Positions 27,120-36,138 of a DNA stretch of 64,000 nucleotides are shown one piece after another. The stretch covers positions 1,054,001 to 1,118,000 of the forward strand of contig CBDCDT010000002.1 of NCBI GenBank assembly GCA_965215445.1, read 5' to 3'. Each line of letters begins with the position of its first letter. Position 1 is the first letter of the stretch. The DNA is from CBDBLK01 sp965215445. Lineage in GTDB: Bacteria > Bdellovibrionota > Bacteriovoracia > Bacteriovoracales > Bacteriovoracaceae. The translations under genes and the position numbers were made by a program. The notes beneath the pieces are model-generated. The model worked only from the letters and a program-made list of their open reading frames with translations, had not been told where the DNA came from and searched no databases.

Positions 27120-29225
27120 ATGGGCCAAAAAGAGCTGGCCATTCTACGCAATATTGGGATTGTGGCACATATTGATGCGGGGAAGACCACAACTACCGAG
27201 CGGATTCTTTTTTACACTGGAAAAAATCATAAAATGGGGGAGGTTCACGATGGGGCCGCAACCATGGATTGGATGCTTCAGGAACAAGAGCGGGGAATTA
27301 CCATAACTTCGGCGGCCACGACTTGTCTTTGGAGGAAACATAGGATTAACCTCATTGATACTCCTGGACATGTAGATTTTACTATCGAAGTTGAGCGCTC
27401 GCTGAGAGTTCTCGACGGTGCGGTGGGAATTTTTGATGCTGTTGCCGGGGTGGAACCCCAGTCTGAAACAGTTTGGGCACAAGCAGACAAGTACTGCGTT
27501 CCTCGCATTGCTTTGGCAAATAAGATGGATCGCGTAGGTGCTAATTTTGATAACACTATTGAAGAGATATGTAGCAAACTCGATAAAACTGCCGTTGCCA
27601 TTCAAATTCCTATTGGAGTGGAGAATCAGTTTAGTGGGGTTATTGATCTGGTTGAGATGAAAGCACTTTTTTTTGAAGAAAAAAACCTCGGAGAAACTGT
27701 CATTGAAAAAAACATTCCTCCTGAATTGTTGGAAGAAGCAGAATTGGCGCGCGATAAGCTGTTGGAAACTTTGGCCGATTTTGATGATGAATTGGCCGAG
27801 GCCTATCTCAATAGTGAAAATATTACCGGTCAAAAGATAAAAATGGTGATGAGAAAGGCGACTATAGATCAATCTGTGGTGCCCGTTTTATGTGCTTCGG
27901 CCTTTAGAAATAAAGGGATTCAGCCTTTGCTCGATGCAGTTATCAATTATTTACCTTCACCGCTAGATCGGGGAGAGATTAAAGGCCATGCACCGAAAAA
28001 TCTCAAGGGTACTCGCAAACAAAAAAGCGAGGGAGAAACGAGAAAACCTGATTCCTCGGAACCTTTTTCGGGGCTTGCTTTCAAAATTGCCAACGATCCG
28101 TTTGTGGGTTCTCTAGCCTATGTTCGCATTTATTCGGGAGAGTTAAAAGTTGGGTCGAGCATCTTTAACCCTTTGAAAAAAAAGAAAGAAAAAGTGCAAA
28201 AACTTCTTCAAATGCACGCAGATAAAAGGACGGAGCTATCTTCGGCATCGGCGGGAGATATTGTGGCCATATCCGGCCTTAAGTGGACGACGACGGGAGA
28301 GACGTTGTGTAGTGAGCACCGACCGATTGTCTACGACCTGATGGAGTTTCCAGAGGCGGTGATTTCTGTGGCCATTGAGCCTAAAACCAGTGCTGATGAA
28401 AAAAAATTGATTGAGGCGCTGGAGCGATTGGGCAAAGAAGACCCCTCCTTTTCCTATCACCACAATGCTGAAACGGGGCAACTTTTGATTTTGGGGATGG
28501 GAGAATTGCACCTTGAAGTCATCGTCGATCGTCTGCAAAGAGAATTTGGTGTGGGGATTCGGGTGGGGGAACCCCAGGTTGCCTACCGAGAGTCAATTTC
28601 CGGCGTTGCTTGTGTGGATAAGAGTTTTGAAAAAGAATATTCTGGCAAAATTCAATTTGGGCACGTTCGACTCGAAGTACGGCCTTGGGATTTTCAACAA
28701 GGGGTTTATTTTGATTCCCAGGTGAGCAAGCGGGAAATCCCCCAAGTTTTTATTGATGCCATAGAGAAATCTATTCAGGATACGGCATTGGGAGGGGCCT
28801 TGGTGGGCCATCCCTTTATCAATCTCAAGGTGACCTTGATTGCTGCTCGGTATCGAGAAGAAGAATCTTCTGAAGTGGCCTATGTTATTGCTGCTTCCCA
28901 GGCCTTTACGGAGGCTTGTCGCAAAGCAAAAATAAAACTTTTTGAACCTGTTATGGGCCTGGAAATTGTGACCCCTGTCGAGTACACGGGGGATATTATC
29001 GCTGATATTAATAAGAAGCGAGGAAAAATTGTCGCAATGGGAAGTAAGCAAAATAAGGAGCTTATTGAGGCAGAGGCCCCCCTAGCGGAGCTATTTGGCT
29101 ACAGCACAGATCTGAGGTCAAAATCTCAGGGGCGTGCCAATTTTAGTATGAGCTTTAAGACCTATCAGGGCCTTGCTCGAGAACTGGAGAGGGAGATTTT
29201 AAAAAAGAGGGGGATTTCAGTTTGA
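27120..29225 (+). CDS. fusA: elongation factor G
   Basis: 701-residue translocation GTPase. G motifs: AHIDAGKTTTTERIL (P-loop), RGITITSAATT (switch I), DTPGHVDF (switch II) and NKMDR; G5 is near CASAF. Domains II to V follow, ending in FKTYQGLARELEREIL. There is a Lys-rich surface loop (NPLKKKKEKVQK) in domain II. Delta-proteobacteria often encode several EF-G paralogues (spdEFG types); which one this is needs a tree. Normally tuf follows, but here it does not: the next gene is rpsJ. Confidence 0.93.
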   Translation: MGQKELAILRNIGIVAHIDAGKTTTTERILFYTGKNHKMGEVHDGAATMDWMLQEQERGITITSAATTCLWRKHRINLIDTPGHVDFTIEVERSLRVLDGAVGIFDAVAGVEPQSETVWAQADKYCVPRIALANKMDRVGANFDNTIEEICSKLDKTAVAIQIPIGVENQFSGVIDLVEMKALFFEEKNLGETVIEKNIPPELLEEAELARDKLLETLADFDDELAEAYLNSENITGQKIKMVMRKATIDQSVVPVLCASAFRNKGIQPLLDAVINYLPSPLDRGEIKGHAPKNLKGTRKQKSEGETRKPDSSEPFSGLAFKIANDPFVGSLAYVRIYSGELKVGSSIFNPLKKKKEKVQKLLQMHADKRTELSSASAGDIVAISGLKWTTTGETLCSEHRPIVYDLMEFPEAVISVAIEPKTSADEKKLIEALERLGKEDPSFSYHHNAETGQLLILGMGELHLEVIVDRLQREFGVGIRVGEPQVAYRESISGVACVDKSFEKEYSGKIQFGHVRLEVRPWDFQQGVYFDSQVSKREIPQVFIDAIEKSIQDTALGGALVGHPFINLKVTLIAARYREEESSEVAYVIAASQAFTEACRKAKIKLFEPVMGLEIVTPVEYTGDIIADINKKRGKIVAMGSKQNKELIEAEAPLAELFGYSTDLRSKSQGRANFSMSFKTYQGLARELEREILKKRGISV

Positions 29226-29256
29226 CCTTCTTTATTTTAAAATATGGCAAAAATGT

Positions 29257-29285
29257 TTGACATTGGAGTTCATGCATTTTAAAAA
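29257..29285 (+). promoter_or_regulatory. possible promoter of the S10 operon
   Basis: A perfect TTGACA (29257-29262) is followed 15 to 17 bases later by an AT-rich TTTAAAAA stretch (29278-29285) that could be the -10. It lies in the 109-base gap between fusA and rpsJ, where tuf would normally be, and about 50 bases before the rpsJ start. Confidence 0.4.
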
Positions 29286-29334
29286 GGCAACTTAGCTTTC
29301 TAGTTTGAACTGTTTGGTGAGAGGATTGAGAGAA

Positions 29335-29643
29335 GTGGAAGCGAGCAGATTGCGGATTAAATTGCGGGCCTATGATTACAAGTTGCTCGACAAGTCCGTG
29401 GGGGAAATTGTTTCGACGGCAAAAGAGACGGGAGCAAGGATTGCTGGGCCGATTCCTCTGCCTATCGAAATCAACAAATTCACCGTGCTTCGCGGGCCTC
29501 ATGTCAATAAAAAAGCTCGTGAACAGTTTGAAATGAGAACTTACAAAAGATTGATCGATATTGTCGATCCTACGCAACAAACCGTGAACAGCCTCATGAA
29601 GCTAGACCTGTCCTCAGGTGTTGACGTAGAAATTAAGTACTGA
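29335..29643 (+). CDS. rpsJ: 30S ribosomal protein S10 (uS10)
   Basis: 102 residues, the normal length, from a GTG start at 29335 with GAGAGGA nine bases upstream. The sequence begins MEASRLRIKLRAYDYKLLD as in other S10 proteins, with PIPLPIEINKFTVLRGPHVNKKAREQFE in the loop. S10 also binds NusB and NusG in transcription antitermination. The frame is open further upstream, but the start above matches family length. Confidence 0.95.
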   Translation: MEASRLRIKLRAYDYKLLDKSVGEIVSTAKETGARIAGPIPLPIEINKFTVLRGPHVNKKAREQFEMRTYKRLIDIVDPTQQTVNSLMKLDLSSGVDVEIKY

Positions 29644-29719
29644 GTGCGGGAAACCGCTTTATTTTTGAGAACTGTCTGAAGGAATAATTCTGAAGGCGTT
29701 TTGGTGTTGAGAGGAATGA

Positions 29720-30490
29720 GTGACCAAAAAAACTGAAGAGATTGGAGAAAAAGAAAACGAGGCCGTAGAAGTCGCAGAGGCTTCAGAGACACCCAAAGCA
29801 CCAGAGGTGTCCGAGACAAAAGTGCCCTCCTCTGTGGCACTGCCAGCTTTCTACGGTGTCAAAGCGGGCATGACTCGCATTTTTGATGATTCGGGTAATC
29901 ACGTTCCCGTGACAGTGGTGAAGCTTGTTCCCAATTTTATAACTCAGGTGAAAACTCTCCAAAAGGATGGTTATGAGGCCTATCAGATAGCTTATTTTGA
30001 AAAGCGCGAGAAACTTGTAAGCAAACCAGTAAAGGGCATTTTGGCCAAGGCCAAAGTCGAAAAGAACCTGACCCGCTTTTCAGAATTGAGAACTGGCAAA
30101 GTGGATACGGCCCATCTCGGAGGATGTGTTTCTCTCGACCATTTTCCCTCCTCAACTCTCGTCGATGTGACGGGAATTTCCCAAGGAAAAGGTTTTCAGG
30201 GGGTAATTAAGCGCTGGAATTTTTCCCAAGGGCCACTTTCTCACGGCTCTAAATTCCATCGTACTGGTGGCTCTATCGGAAACCGGGCCACTCCTGGAAA
30301 AGTCTGGAAAAATAAAAAAATGCCCGGCCACATGGGGGCAGTAAGGCGAACAGTGCAAAACCTTCGAGTTGTAGAAGTTAACCATGAAAAAGGTTATATG
30401 CTTATTCGGGGGGCTGTTCCCGGTGCTAAAAATGGCCTGGTTCGCGTTTGCAGGGCCACAAAAGGTAGAGAGCAGGGAGCGGCCCAATGA
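29720..30490 (+). CDS. rplC: 50S ribosomal protein L3 (uL3)
   Basis: 256 residues, about 40 longer than usual. The family core starts at about residue 45 (YGVKAGMTRIFDD) and includes GKGFQGVIKRWNF and the loop near the peptidyl transferase centre (GSIGNRATPGKVWKNKKMPGH). The extra N-terminal 40 residues are rich in Glu, Ala, Pro and Lys. The GTG at 29720 is the only start with a binding site (GAGAGGA). The end overlaps rplD by four bases. Confidence 0.95.
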   Translation: MTKKTEEIGEKENEAVEVAEASETPKAPEVSETKVPSSVALPAFYGVKAGMTRIFDDSGNHVPVTVVKLVPNFITQVKTLQKDGYEAYQIAYFEKREKLVSKPVKGILAKAKVEKNLTRFSELRTGKVDTAHLGGCVSLDHFPSSTLVDVTGISQGKGFQGVIKRWNFSQGPLSHGSKFHRTGGSIGNRATPGKVWKNKKMPGHMGAVRRTVQNLRVVEVNHEKGYMLIRGAVPGAKNGLVRVCRATKGREQGAAQ

Positions 30491-31125
30491 GCAAAGTCGC
30501 ATCGCACAAAGTGAAGGTTTTAAATTCCAATTTTGAAGAAGTTGGTGCGCTCGATACAAAAGTAAGTCTTTCCGCCGAAGATATTAAAATTCCCTTGGTT
30601 CACCAAGTGGTCAAGGCCACTTTGGCCGGGCGTCGTCAGGGTAATGCTTGCACCAAAACCCGTGGCAAAGTCAGAGGCGGCGGGGCCAAACCCTTTAAGC
30701 AAAAGGGAACGGGAAGGGCCAGGCAAGGTTCTCGGCGCTCTCCTTTAATGGTCGGCGGAGGCACTACCTTTGGCCCGACTCCCAGGGACTATCAACAAAA
30801 GGTCAACAAAAGAATGGTTCGTGGTGCCATTCAGGCAGTTTTGGCGGACAAGTACCAGTCGGGCAAGTTGATTGTCGTGGAGAGTTTGGAATCCAACGGC
30901 AAAACCAAAGATATGCACACTCGTCTCAATGGCAGAGGCCTGCTTCCGGCCCTGGTGGTCGCGGGGAATCAAAATTCTCTGGCCTTGCGTGCTGTACGCA
31001 ATTTGCAATGGGCTAAGGCCTTGAGTGTGGAAGGTTTTAGCGTCTATGAAGCAGTTCGCTTTGAAAACTTGATTATTGAGCGCGATGCGCTAGAGAAATT
31101 GCTCGGTAGAATTGAGAAGAGTTAA
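30487..31125 (+). CDS. rplD: 50S ribosomal protein L4 (uL4)
   Basis: 212 residues. The extended loop that lines the exit tunnel is present (KTRGKVRGGGAKPFKQKGTGRARQGSRRSP). In E. coli L4 also represses the S10 operon by a leader RNA; I see no matching leader here. The start overlaps the rplC stop (ATGA), a sign of translational coupling. Confidence 0.96.
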   Translation: MSKVASHKVKVLNSNFEEVGALDTKVSLSAEDIKIPLVHQVVKATLAGRRQGNACTKTRGKVRGGGAKPFKQKGTGRARQGSRRSPLMVGGGTTFGPTPRDYQQKVNKRMVRGAIQAVLADKYQSGKLIVVESLESNGKTKDMHTRLNGRGLLPALVVAGNQNSLALRAVRNLQWAKALSVEGFSVYEAVRFENLIIERDALEKLLGRIEKS

Positions 31126-31139
31126 AAGGAACGGGTATT

Positions 31140-31436
31140 ATGGCAATTCTCCTTATGGAATCAATTATTAAAAGGCCACTCATGACGGAGAAATCTTCTC
31201 TGTTGAGCGAGCGAAGTAATTGTTACGGTTTTGTAGTGGAAAAAAAGGCCAATAAAAATCAAATCAGAGAGGCCGTGGAAAAACTCTACGAAGTGAAAGT
31301 TTTAAGCGTGAGAACTTCGATTATGCCCGGGAGTGTGAAGCGGATGGGCCGTTTCACCAGCAAGACGGCCAAATATAAAAAGGCCTATGTTCAACTTGGT
31401 AAAGGTCATCGCATTGATTTTTTTAAGAGTGCCTAA
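31140..31436 (+). CDS. rplW: 50S ribosomal protein L23 (uL23)
   Basis: 98 residues, with IIKRPLMTEKS at the start and the tunnel-exit docking region for signal recognition particle and trigger factor. ATG at 31140 has AAGGA nine bases upstream; a second ATG lies five codons later. Confidence 0.95.
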   Translation: MAILLMESIIKRPLMTEKSSLLSERSNCYGFVVEKKANKNQIREAVEKLYEVKVLSVRTSIMPGSVKRMGRFTSKTAKYKKAYVQLGKGHRIDFFKSA

Positions 31437-31456
31437 AACCGTTTTAGGAAAAAATT

Positions 31457-32290
31457 ATGGGAATTAAAAAATTTCGACCGCGAACTCCTTCCTTGCGCCA
31501 AATGCAGAAACTCGATGGTCGAGAGCTTACCAAAGACGTAAAAATTTTCCGTCCTGCTCTTCGCTCACTTTCTTCGACTGCCGGCCGTAACAACGCCGGA
31601 CGTATAACTGTTCGCCACCGGGGCGGAGGGGTGAAGCGACGCTATCGTTTGGTTGATTTTAAACGCAAAAGAGTCAATATTCCCGCCAAAGTTCAGGCCA
31701 TTCACTACGACCCCAACCGCACTTGCAACGTGGCCTTGATCGCCTACGCTGACGGCCTGAAATCGTATATTTTGGCACCATTAGACCTTAAAGTTGGTGA
31801 CGCTATTGTGAGTTCGGCAGATGCCGACATTAAGGTTGGAAACAGTAAAGCACTCAAAGATATTCCGGTGGGAACCCTGGTTCACAATGTTGAACTTTGG
31901 CCCGGAGGCGGGGGGAAAATGGCGCGTTCGGCGGGTACTTGTATTCAGGTGATGGCCAAAGAGCGGGGAGAAATTCTTCTGCGCATGCCTTCAGGAGAAT
32001 TGCGTAAAGTAAAAGAAGCTTGCCGGGCCACTATTGGTCAAGTGGGGAATCTCGATCACGAAAAGCGAAATATTGGCAAGGCAGGGGCCAAGCGGAAACT
32101 GGGTATTCGGCCTTCCGTGCGCGGAGTGGCAATGAATCCCATTGACCACCCCCACGGCGGTGGTGAAGGTCGCACCTCGGGAGGACGCCATCCGGTCACT
32201 CCTTGGGGTATGCCCACCAAAGGTTATAAAACCCGTCACAACAAACGTACTGACCGCTATATCGTCAGACGCAGAAAGTCGAAATCGTAG
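31457..32290 (+). CDS. rplB: 50S ribosomal protein L2 (uL2)
   Basis: 277 residues of normal length. The core (RHRGGGVKRRYRLVDFKR) and the C-terminal segment with GVAMNPIDHPHGGGEGRTSGG, containing the histidine close to the peptidyl transferase centre, are intact. L2 is needed for subunit joining. Order rplW-rplB-rpsS is canonical. Confidence 0.97.
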   Translation: MGIKKFRPRTPSLRQMQKLDGRELTKDVKIFRPALRSLSSTAGRNNAGRITVRHRGGGVKRRYRLVDFKRKRVNIPAKVQAIHYDPNRTCNVALIAYADGLKSYILAPLDLKVGDAIVSSADADIKVGNSKALKDIPVGTLVHNVELWPGGGGKMARSAGTCIQVMAKERGEILLRMPSGELRKVKEACRATIGQVGNLDHEKRNIGKAGAKRKLGIRPSVRGVAMNPIDHPHGGGEGRTSGGRHPVTPWGMPTKGYKTRHNKRTDRYIVRRRKSKS

Positions 32291-32300
32291 GGAGTAATCA

Positions 32301-32591
32301 ATGGCCCGATCGTTAAAAAAAGGACCCTTTGTAGATGAACCACTGATTAAAAAGGCGATGGCCAGCGGTGGAGGCAAAGGCAATAAAGTGATTAAAACCT
32401 GGTCTCGCCGCTCGACGATTGTCCCGGAATTTATAGGACTGACTTTTGCAGTTCATAATGGCCGCAAATTTATTCCCGTTTATGTGACGGATCAAATGAT
32501 TGGCCATAAACTGGGGGAGTTTTCTCCTACCCGCACCTTCCACGGTCACGGTGGGGATAAAAAGGTCAAAAAAGAGGCCGTTAAAAAATAA
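32301..32591 (+). CDS. rpsS: 30S ribosomal protein S19 (uS19)
   Basis: 96 residues with the N-terminal ARSLKKGPFVDEPL and the core SRRSTIVPEFIGLTFAVHNGRKFIPVYV. S19 sits in the 30S head and contacts S13 and A-site tRNA. Spacing is ten bases after rplB. Confidence 0.97.
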   Translation: MARSLKKGPFVDEPLIKKAMASGGGKGNKVIKTWSRRSTIVPEFIGLTFAVHNGRKFIPVYVTDQMIGHKLGEFSPTRTFHGHGGDKKVKKEAVKK

Positions 32592-32609
32592 AGTTGGAGA
32601 GGGCATTTT

Positions 32610-32945
32610 ATGGCCATTGTTGTAAAAAATAATCGTGTTGGAGTTGCACCTCGCAAGATTGCTCAGGTGTGTGACTTGATAAGGAAGAAAAAAGCATCCG
32701 AGGCACTGAAAATCCTGCGCTTTTGTGAGAAGAGGGAAATTGCCATCGTGCTTAGTAAACTTATCAATAGTGCGTTGACGGTTGCTTCTCAATCCGACAA
32801 ATACGATTTAGACAATTTGGTGGTTGAAACTGTTTATGCCAACGCTGGTGCTACGCTTAAAAGAATTCGTCCTCGCGCTCAAGGCAGGGCCTTTAGAATT
32901 CGCAAGCGCAGTGGTCGCGTGTTTCTCAAACTGGCAGAAGATTAA
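32610..32945 (+). CDS. rplV: 50S ribosomal protein L22 (uL22)
   Basis: 111 residues. The beta-hairpin that reaches into the exit tunnel (RIRPRAQGRAFRIRKRSG) is present near the C-terminus; it is the macrolide-related region. Preceded by GGAGAGGG. Confidence 0.96.
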   Translation: MAIVVKNNRVGVAPRKIAQVCDLIRKKKASEALKILRFCEKREIAIVLSKLINSALTVASQSDKYDLDNLVVETVYANAGATLKRIRPRAQGRAFRIRKRSGRVFLKLAED

Positions 32946-32959
32946 AAAGAGGTTAAAGC

Positions 32960-33589
32960 ATGGGCCAAAAAGTACATCCGTACGGTTTTAGATTAAAGTA
33001 TACCAAGGATTGGCACTCGAATTGGTTTTCTGATAAACGCAATTATGTGCACACGTTGCACGAAGATTTAAATATTCGGCGTTATATCGAAAAGAATATG
33101 AAAAATGCGGCGGTTTCCAGCGTCGAGATCGTTCGAGTCTTCGATAAAGTTGAAGTGACTGTTCACACGGCCAAACCCGGCGTGGCCATTGGTAAAAAAG
33201 GTACTGGCATCGACAAGATTCGCAAGGATTTGAAAAATTTTACTCGGGCAAACTTGGTTTTTAATATTGCTGAAGTGAAAAGGCCCGATACCGATGCCAA
33301 ATTGATTGCCGAAAATATTGCGGCCCAACTCGAAAAGAGAGTGGCCTTTAGGCGTGCCATGAAGAAGGTTATTCAATCCGCTTTTCGGGCAGGTGTTAAA
33401 GGAATTAGAGTGAGAACCGCAGGGCGCTTGGGTGGTGCTGAAATGGCACGCGCCGAAGGATACAGTGAAAGAAAAGTTCCCTTGCACACTTTGCGTGCCG
33501 ATATCGATTACAATACGGCAGTGGCCCGTACCACCTATGGAGTTCTCGGGGTCAAGGTGTGGGTTTACAAGGGCGAAGTTTACAAGTAA
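32960..33589 (+). CDS. rpsC: 30S ribosomal protein S3 (uS3)
   Basis: 209 residues. It opens GQKVHPYGFRL, carries a KH domain with GVAIGKKGTGIDKIRKDL (RNA-binding GxxG loop), and has the C-terminal GRLGGAEMARAEGYSERKVPLHTLRADIDYN. S3 forms part of the mRNA entry channel. Confidence 0.97.
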   Translation: MGQKVHPYGFRLKYTKDWHSNWFSDKRNYVHTLHEDLNIRRYIEKNMKNAAVSSVEIVRVFDKVEVTVHTAKPGVAIGKKGTGIDKIRKDLKNFTRANLVFNIAEVKRPDTDAKLIAENIAAQLEKRVAFRRAMKKVIQSAFRAGVKGIRVRTAGRLGGAEMARAEGYSERKVPLHTLRADIDYNTAVARTTYGVLGVKVWVYKGEVYK

Positions 33590-33615
33590 GTGGGAAAACA
33601 TAAGGAAAGTATAAG

Positions 33616-34035
33616 ATGTTGAGTCCTAAGAAAGTGAAATGGCGCAAGCAACAGAAAGGCCGGATGAAAGGTGTGGCCTATCGTGGTAGCAGTATCACTT
33701 TTGGAGATTTTGCCATTCAGGCAACATCTTGTGGTTATGTGACCAACAGGCAAATAGAGGCCGCTCGTATTGCTATGACTCGCAAAATTAAAAGAGGGGG
33801 GCGGGTTTGGATCAAGCTCTTTCCCGACAAAGTATTGACCAAAAAACCGGCGGAAGTTCGGATGGGAAAGGGAAAAGGTGCCCCCGATTCATGGGTGGCG
33901 GTTGTTCGGCCGGGACGGGTGATGTTTGAAATTCGCCATTTGGATATGGATTTGGCGCGTGAGGCACTTAAATTGGCCTGTTATAAGTTGCCCATAAAGA
34001 CGCGAATTATTGAGCGCGCAGATTTGGCAAAATAA
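33616..34035 (+). CDS. rplP: 50S ribosomal protein L16 (uL16)
   Basis: 139 residues, beginning MLSPKKVKWRKQQKGRMKG, with RGGRVWIKLFPDKVLTKKPAEVRMGKGKG. It contacts tRNA in the A and P sites. A 26-base gap precedes it. Confidence 0.97.
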   Translation: MLSPKKVKWRKQQKGRMKGVAYRGSSITFGDFAIQATSCGYVTNRQIEAARIAMTRKIKRGGRVWIKLFPDKVLTKKPAEVRMGKGKGAPDSWVAVVRPGRVMFEIRHLDMDLAREALKLACYKLPIKTRIIERADLAK

Positions 34036-34053
34036 GGTAAAGTTGGAGGATTT

Positions 34054-34281
34054 GTGGCAGAGATTTTAAAGTACGCTGATATTAAAGACTGGGATGGAGA
34101 GAGGTTTGATGCCCGAATCACTCAGTTTCGTCGTGAGCTTTTTAATATGCGTATGCAAAAGGCCGCAGAAGGTGTGAATAAACCTCATATCCAAAAAGTC
34201 CTCAAGAGAAATGTGGCCCGTCTTTTAACCGCCAAACGTGCAAAGCTGCAAAACAATGAGGTTGGACATGGCCGAAAATAA
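34054..34281 (+). CDS. rpmC: 50S ribosomal protein L29 (uL29)
   Basis: 75 residues from GTG, slightly longer than the common 63-67. The conserved part is FRRELFNMRMQKAAEG. L29 lies near the tunnel exit. Its last 14 bases overlap the start of rpsQ in another frame. Confidence 0.93.
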   Translation: MAEILKYADIKDWDGERFDARITQFRRELFNMRMQKAAEGVNKPHIQKVLKRNVARLLTAKRAKLQNNEVGHGRK

Positions 34282-34531
34282 TAGTGCTCAATTAAAATTT
34301 AAAAAGAAGCTGGAGGGTATTGTTGCCAGCGATAAAAATGATAAAACGATAGTTGTCAGTGTGACTCGTCGTTTTAAACATAGAACTTACAACAAATTTA
34401 TTTCGAGAAGTAAAAAGTACCATGCCCACGACCTGGAAAATAAGGCCAAAGTTGGGGATAGTGTGACGATTGTTGAATCACGTCCCTATTCAAGACTTAA
34501 AAAATGGGAACTTCTTACAATCCACACATAG
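34268..34531 (+). CDS. rpsQ: 30S ribosomal protein S17 (uS17)
   Basis: 87 residues, with the OB fold (LEGIVASDKNDKTIVVSVTRRFKH) and the C-terminal GDSVTIVESRPYSRLKKWEL. I start at the ATG at 34268 (GAGG just upstream); the upstream extension lies inside rpmC. The 14-base overlap with rpmC suggests coupled translation. Confidence 0.95.
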   Translation: MAENNSAQLKFKKKLEGIVASDKNDKTIVVSVTRRFKHRTYNKFISRSKKYHAHDLENKAKVGDSVTIVESRPYSRLKKWELLTIHT

Positions 34532-34540
34532 GGTAGAGTT

Positions 34541-34909
34541 ATGATTCAGATGCAAACTAAATTGGAAGTGGCGGACAATTCTGGGGCCAAAGAAGTTAAG
34601 TGTGTCAAAGTTTTGGGAGGTTCCAAGCGCATGATTGCTCACCTCGGTGATGTTATTGTAGTGGCCGTTCAGCACGCTCTTCCCGGTGGAAAAATTAAAA
34701 AGGGAGAGGTCAAAAAGGCGGTTATTGTACGCACCAAGAGTCCGGTGAAACGCAAAGATGGGTCGTATATCAGGTTTGATAAAAATAGTGTAGTTATTTT
34801 GGGCAATAATAATGAATTGGTGGGAACCCGCATTTTTGGGCCGGTCGCCAGAGAACTCAGGGCCAAAAATTTTACCAAAATTTGTTCTTTGGCCTCAGAG
34901 GTACTTTAA
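34541..34909 (+). CDS. rplN: 50S ribosomal protein L14 (uL14)
   Basis: 122 residues, exactly the family length, opening MIQMQTKLEVADNSGAKEVKCVKVLGG. L14 forms part of the subunit interface and binds the ribosome silencing factor RsfS in other bacteria. Confidence 0.97.
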   Translation: MIQMQTKLEVADNSGAKEVKCVKVLGGSKRMIAHLGDVIVVAVQHALPGGKIKKGEVKKAVIVRTKSPVKRKDGSYIRFDKNSVVILGNNNELVGTRIFGPVARELRAKNFTKICSLASEVL

Positions 34910-34930
34910 GGCAAGAGAGAGGAAGAGATT

Positions 34931-35242
34931 GTGCAAAAGTTGAAAGTTAAAGATGAAGTCATCGTTCTCGCCGGAAAGGATAAGGGCAAGACGGGCAACA
35001 TTTCAAAAATTCACAAAAAGAAAAGGAAAGTTTTGATAAATGGTGTGAATGTCGCTCGCAAAACGGTTCGTCCTGGACAGAAGAATCCCAACGGGGGGTT
35101 TGTTGAAGTTGAGCGACCTATTGATATTAGCAATGTGGCAGTTTTGAGTCCCAAAGAGAGAAAGGCGACCAGAGTGCGGATTGAGCAAAGAGATGGTAAA
35201 AAAGTTCGTGTGGCGGTCAAATGTGGCTCGGTTTTGAGTTAG
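34931..35242 (+). CDS. rplX: 50S ribosomal protein L24 (uL24)
   Basis: 103 residues from GTG at 34931, with the KOW motif (VLAGKDKGKTGNISKI) and GVNVARKTVRPGQKNPNGG. An assembly initiator that binds the 5' end of 23S rRNA. Confidence 0.96.
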   Translation: MQKLKVKDEVIVLAGKDKGKTGNISKIHKKKRKVLINGVNVARKTVRPGQKNPNGGFVEVERPIDISNVAVLSPKERKATRVRIEQRDGKKVRVAVKCGSVLS

Positions 35243-35263
35243 CCTGGGAAATTGAGAAAAAAG

Positions 35264-35803
35264 ATGAATACTTACAAAAACGAATATCAAAAGCGAATTA
35301 AACCGGCCATGCAGGAAAAATTTGGTTACAAAAATGTCAACCAGATTCCCAAGCTGGACAAAATTGTCGTCAATTGCATGACACGGGATTGCGTGTCCAA
35401 TAGCAAGACAGTCGTCAGCGTGAAGGCCGATTTGGCGGCCATTACCGGACAACAACCAGTACCGGCCAAGGCCAAGAAATCAATAGCTTCTTTTAAAATT
35501 CGTCAAGGCATGGTCTTGGGGGCCTGTGTGACTTTGCGGGGAAAGAGAATGTATGAATTTCTCGAAAGGCTGATCGACATTTCCCTGCCTCGTGTGCGTG
35601 ACTTTCGCGGTGTGAGTCCCAAGGGATTCGACGGGGGTGGAAATTATACGTTGGGCCTTAAAGAGCAAATTATTTTTCCGGAAATTAATTATGACAAAAT
35701 TGATAAAGTTCGAGGTCTGGGTATTTCTATTGTGACTACGGCCAAATCCGATGAAGAAGGCCGTGAGCTTTTAGGTCTTTTTGGAATGCCCTTTAGAAAG
35801 TGA
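35264..35803 (+). CDS. rplE: 50S ribosomal protein L5 (uL5)
   Basis: 179 residues when begun at the ATG at 35264, the same length as E. coli L5. It contains KIVVNCMTRDCVSNSK and the DFRGVSPKGFDGGGNYTLGL signature; L5 binds 5S rRNA and P-site tRNA. A TTG at 35252 is a less likely start. Confidence 0.96.
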   Translation: MNTYKNEYQKRIKPAMQEKFGYKNVNQIPKLDKIVVNCMTRDCVSNSKTVVSVKADLAAITGQQPVPAKAKKSIASFKIRQGMVLGACVTLRGKRMYEFLERLIDISLPRVRDFRGVSPKGFDGGGNYTLGLKEQIIFPEINYDKIDKVRGLGISIVTTAKSDEEGRELLGLFGMPFRK

Positions 35804-35816
35804 GGAATGGAAAGTT

Positions 35817-36122
35817 ATGGCGCGTTTGTCAATGATCGTAAAAAATGAAAAGCGTAAAAAATGGGCGGAGAAGCACCTGCCTTTGCGTCGTGAATTAAGA
35901 AAAAAGGTTCGCAATATGAAGCTTTCTGAAGAGGAGCGCTATGAAGCTCAGCTCAAGCTCCAACGCCTGCCTCGCAATTCTTGCGAAAATCGTGTGCGTA
36001 GCCGTTGCAAGCTCACCGGGCGTCCTCGCGGAGTTTATAAAGGCTTTGGCCTTTCTCGTATTAAGTTCCGAGAACTTGCCCATCAGGGTATGTTGCCCGG
36101 TGTAACTAAATCGAGTTGGTGA
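35817..36122 (+). CDS. rpsN: 30S ribosomal protein S14 (uS14), zinc-free long form
   Basis: 101 residues, the long proteobacterial form without the zinc-ribbon cysteine pattern. The C-terminal signature is RVRSRCKLTGRPRGVYKGFGLSRIKFRELAHQG. The frame is open upstream, but that part lies within rplE, so the ATG at 35817 is used. Confidence 0.96.
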   Translation: MARLSMIVKNEKRKKWAEKHLPLRRELRKKVRNMKLSEEERYEAQLKLQRLPRNSCENRVRSRCKLTGRPRGVYKGFGLSRIKFRELAHQGMLPGVTKSSW

Positions 36123-36138
36123 TAGGGGAGATTGGGAT

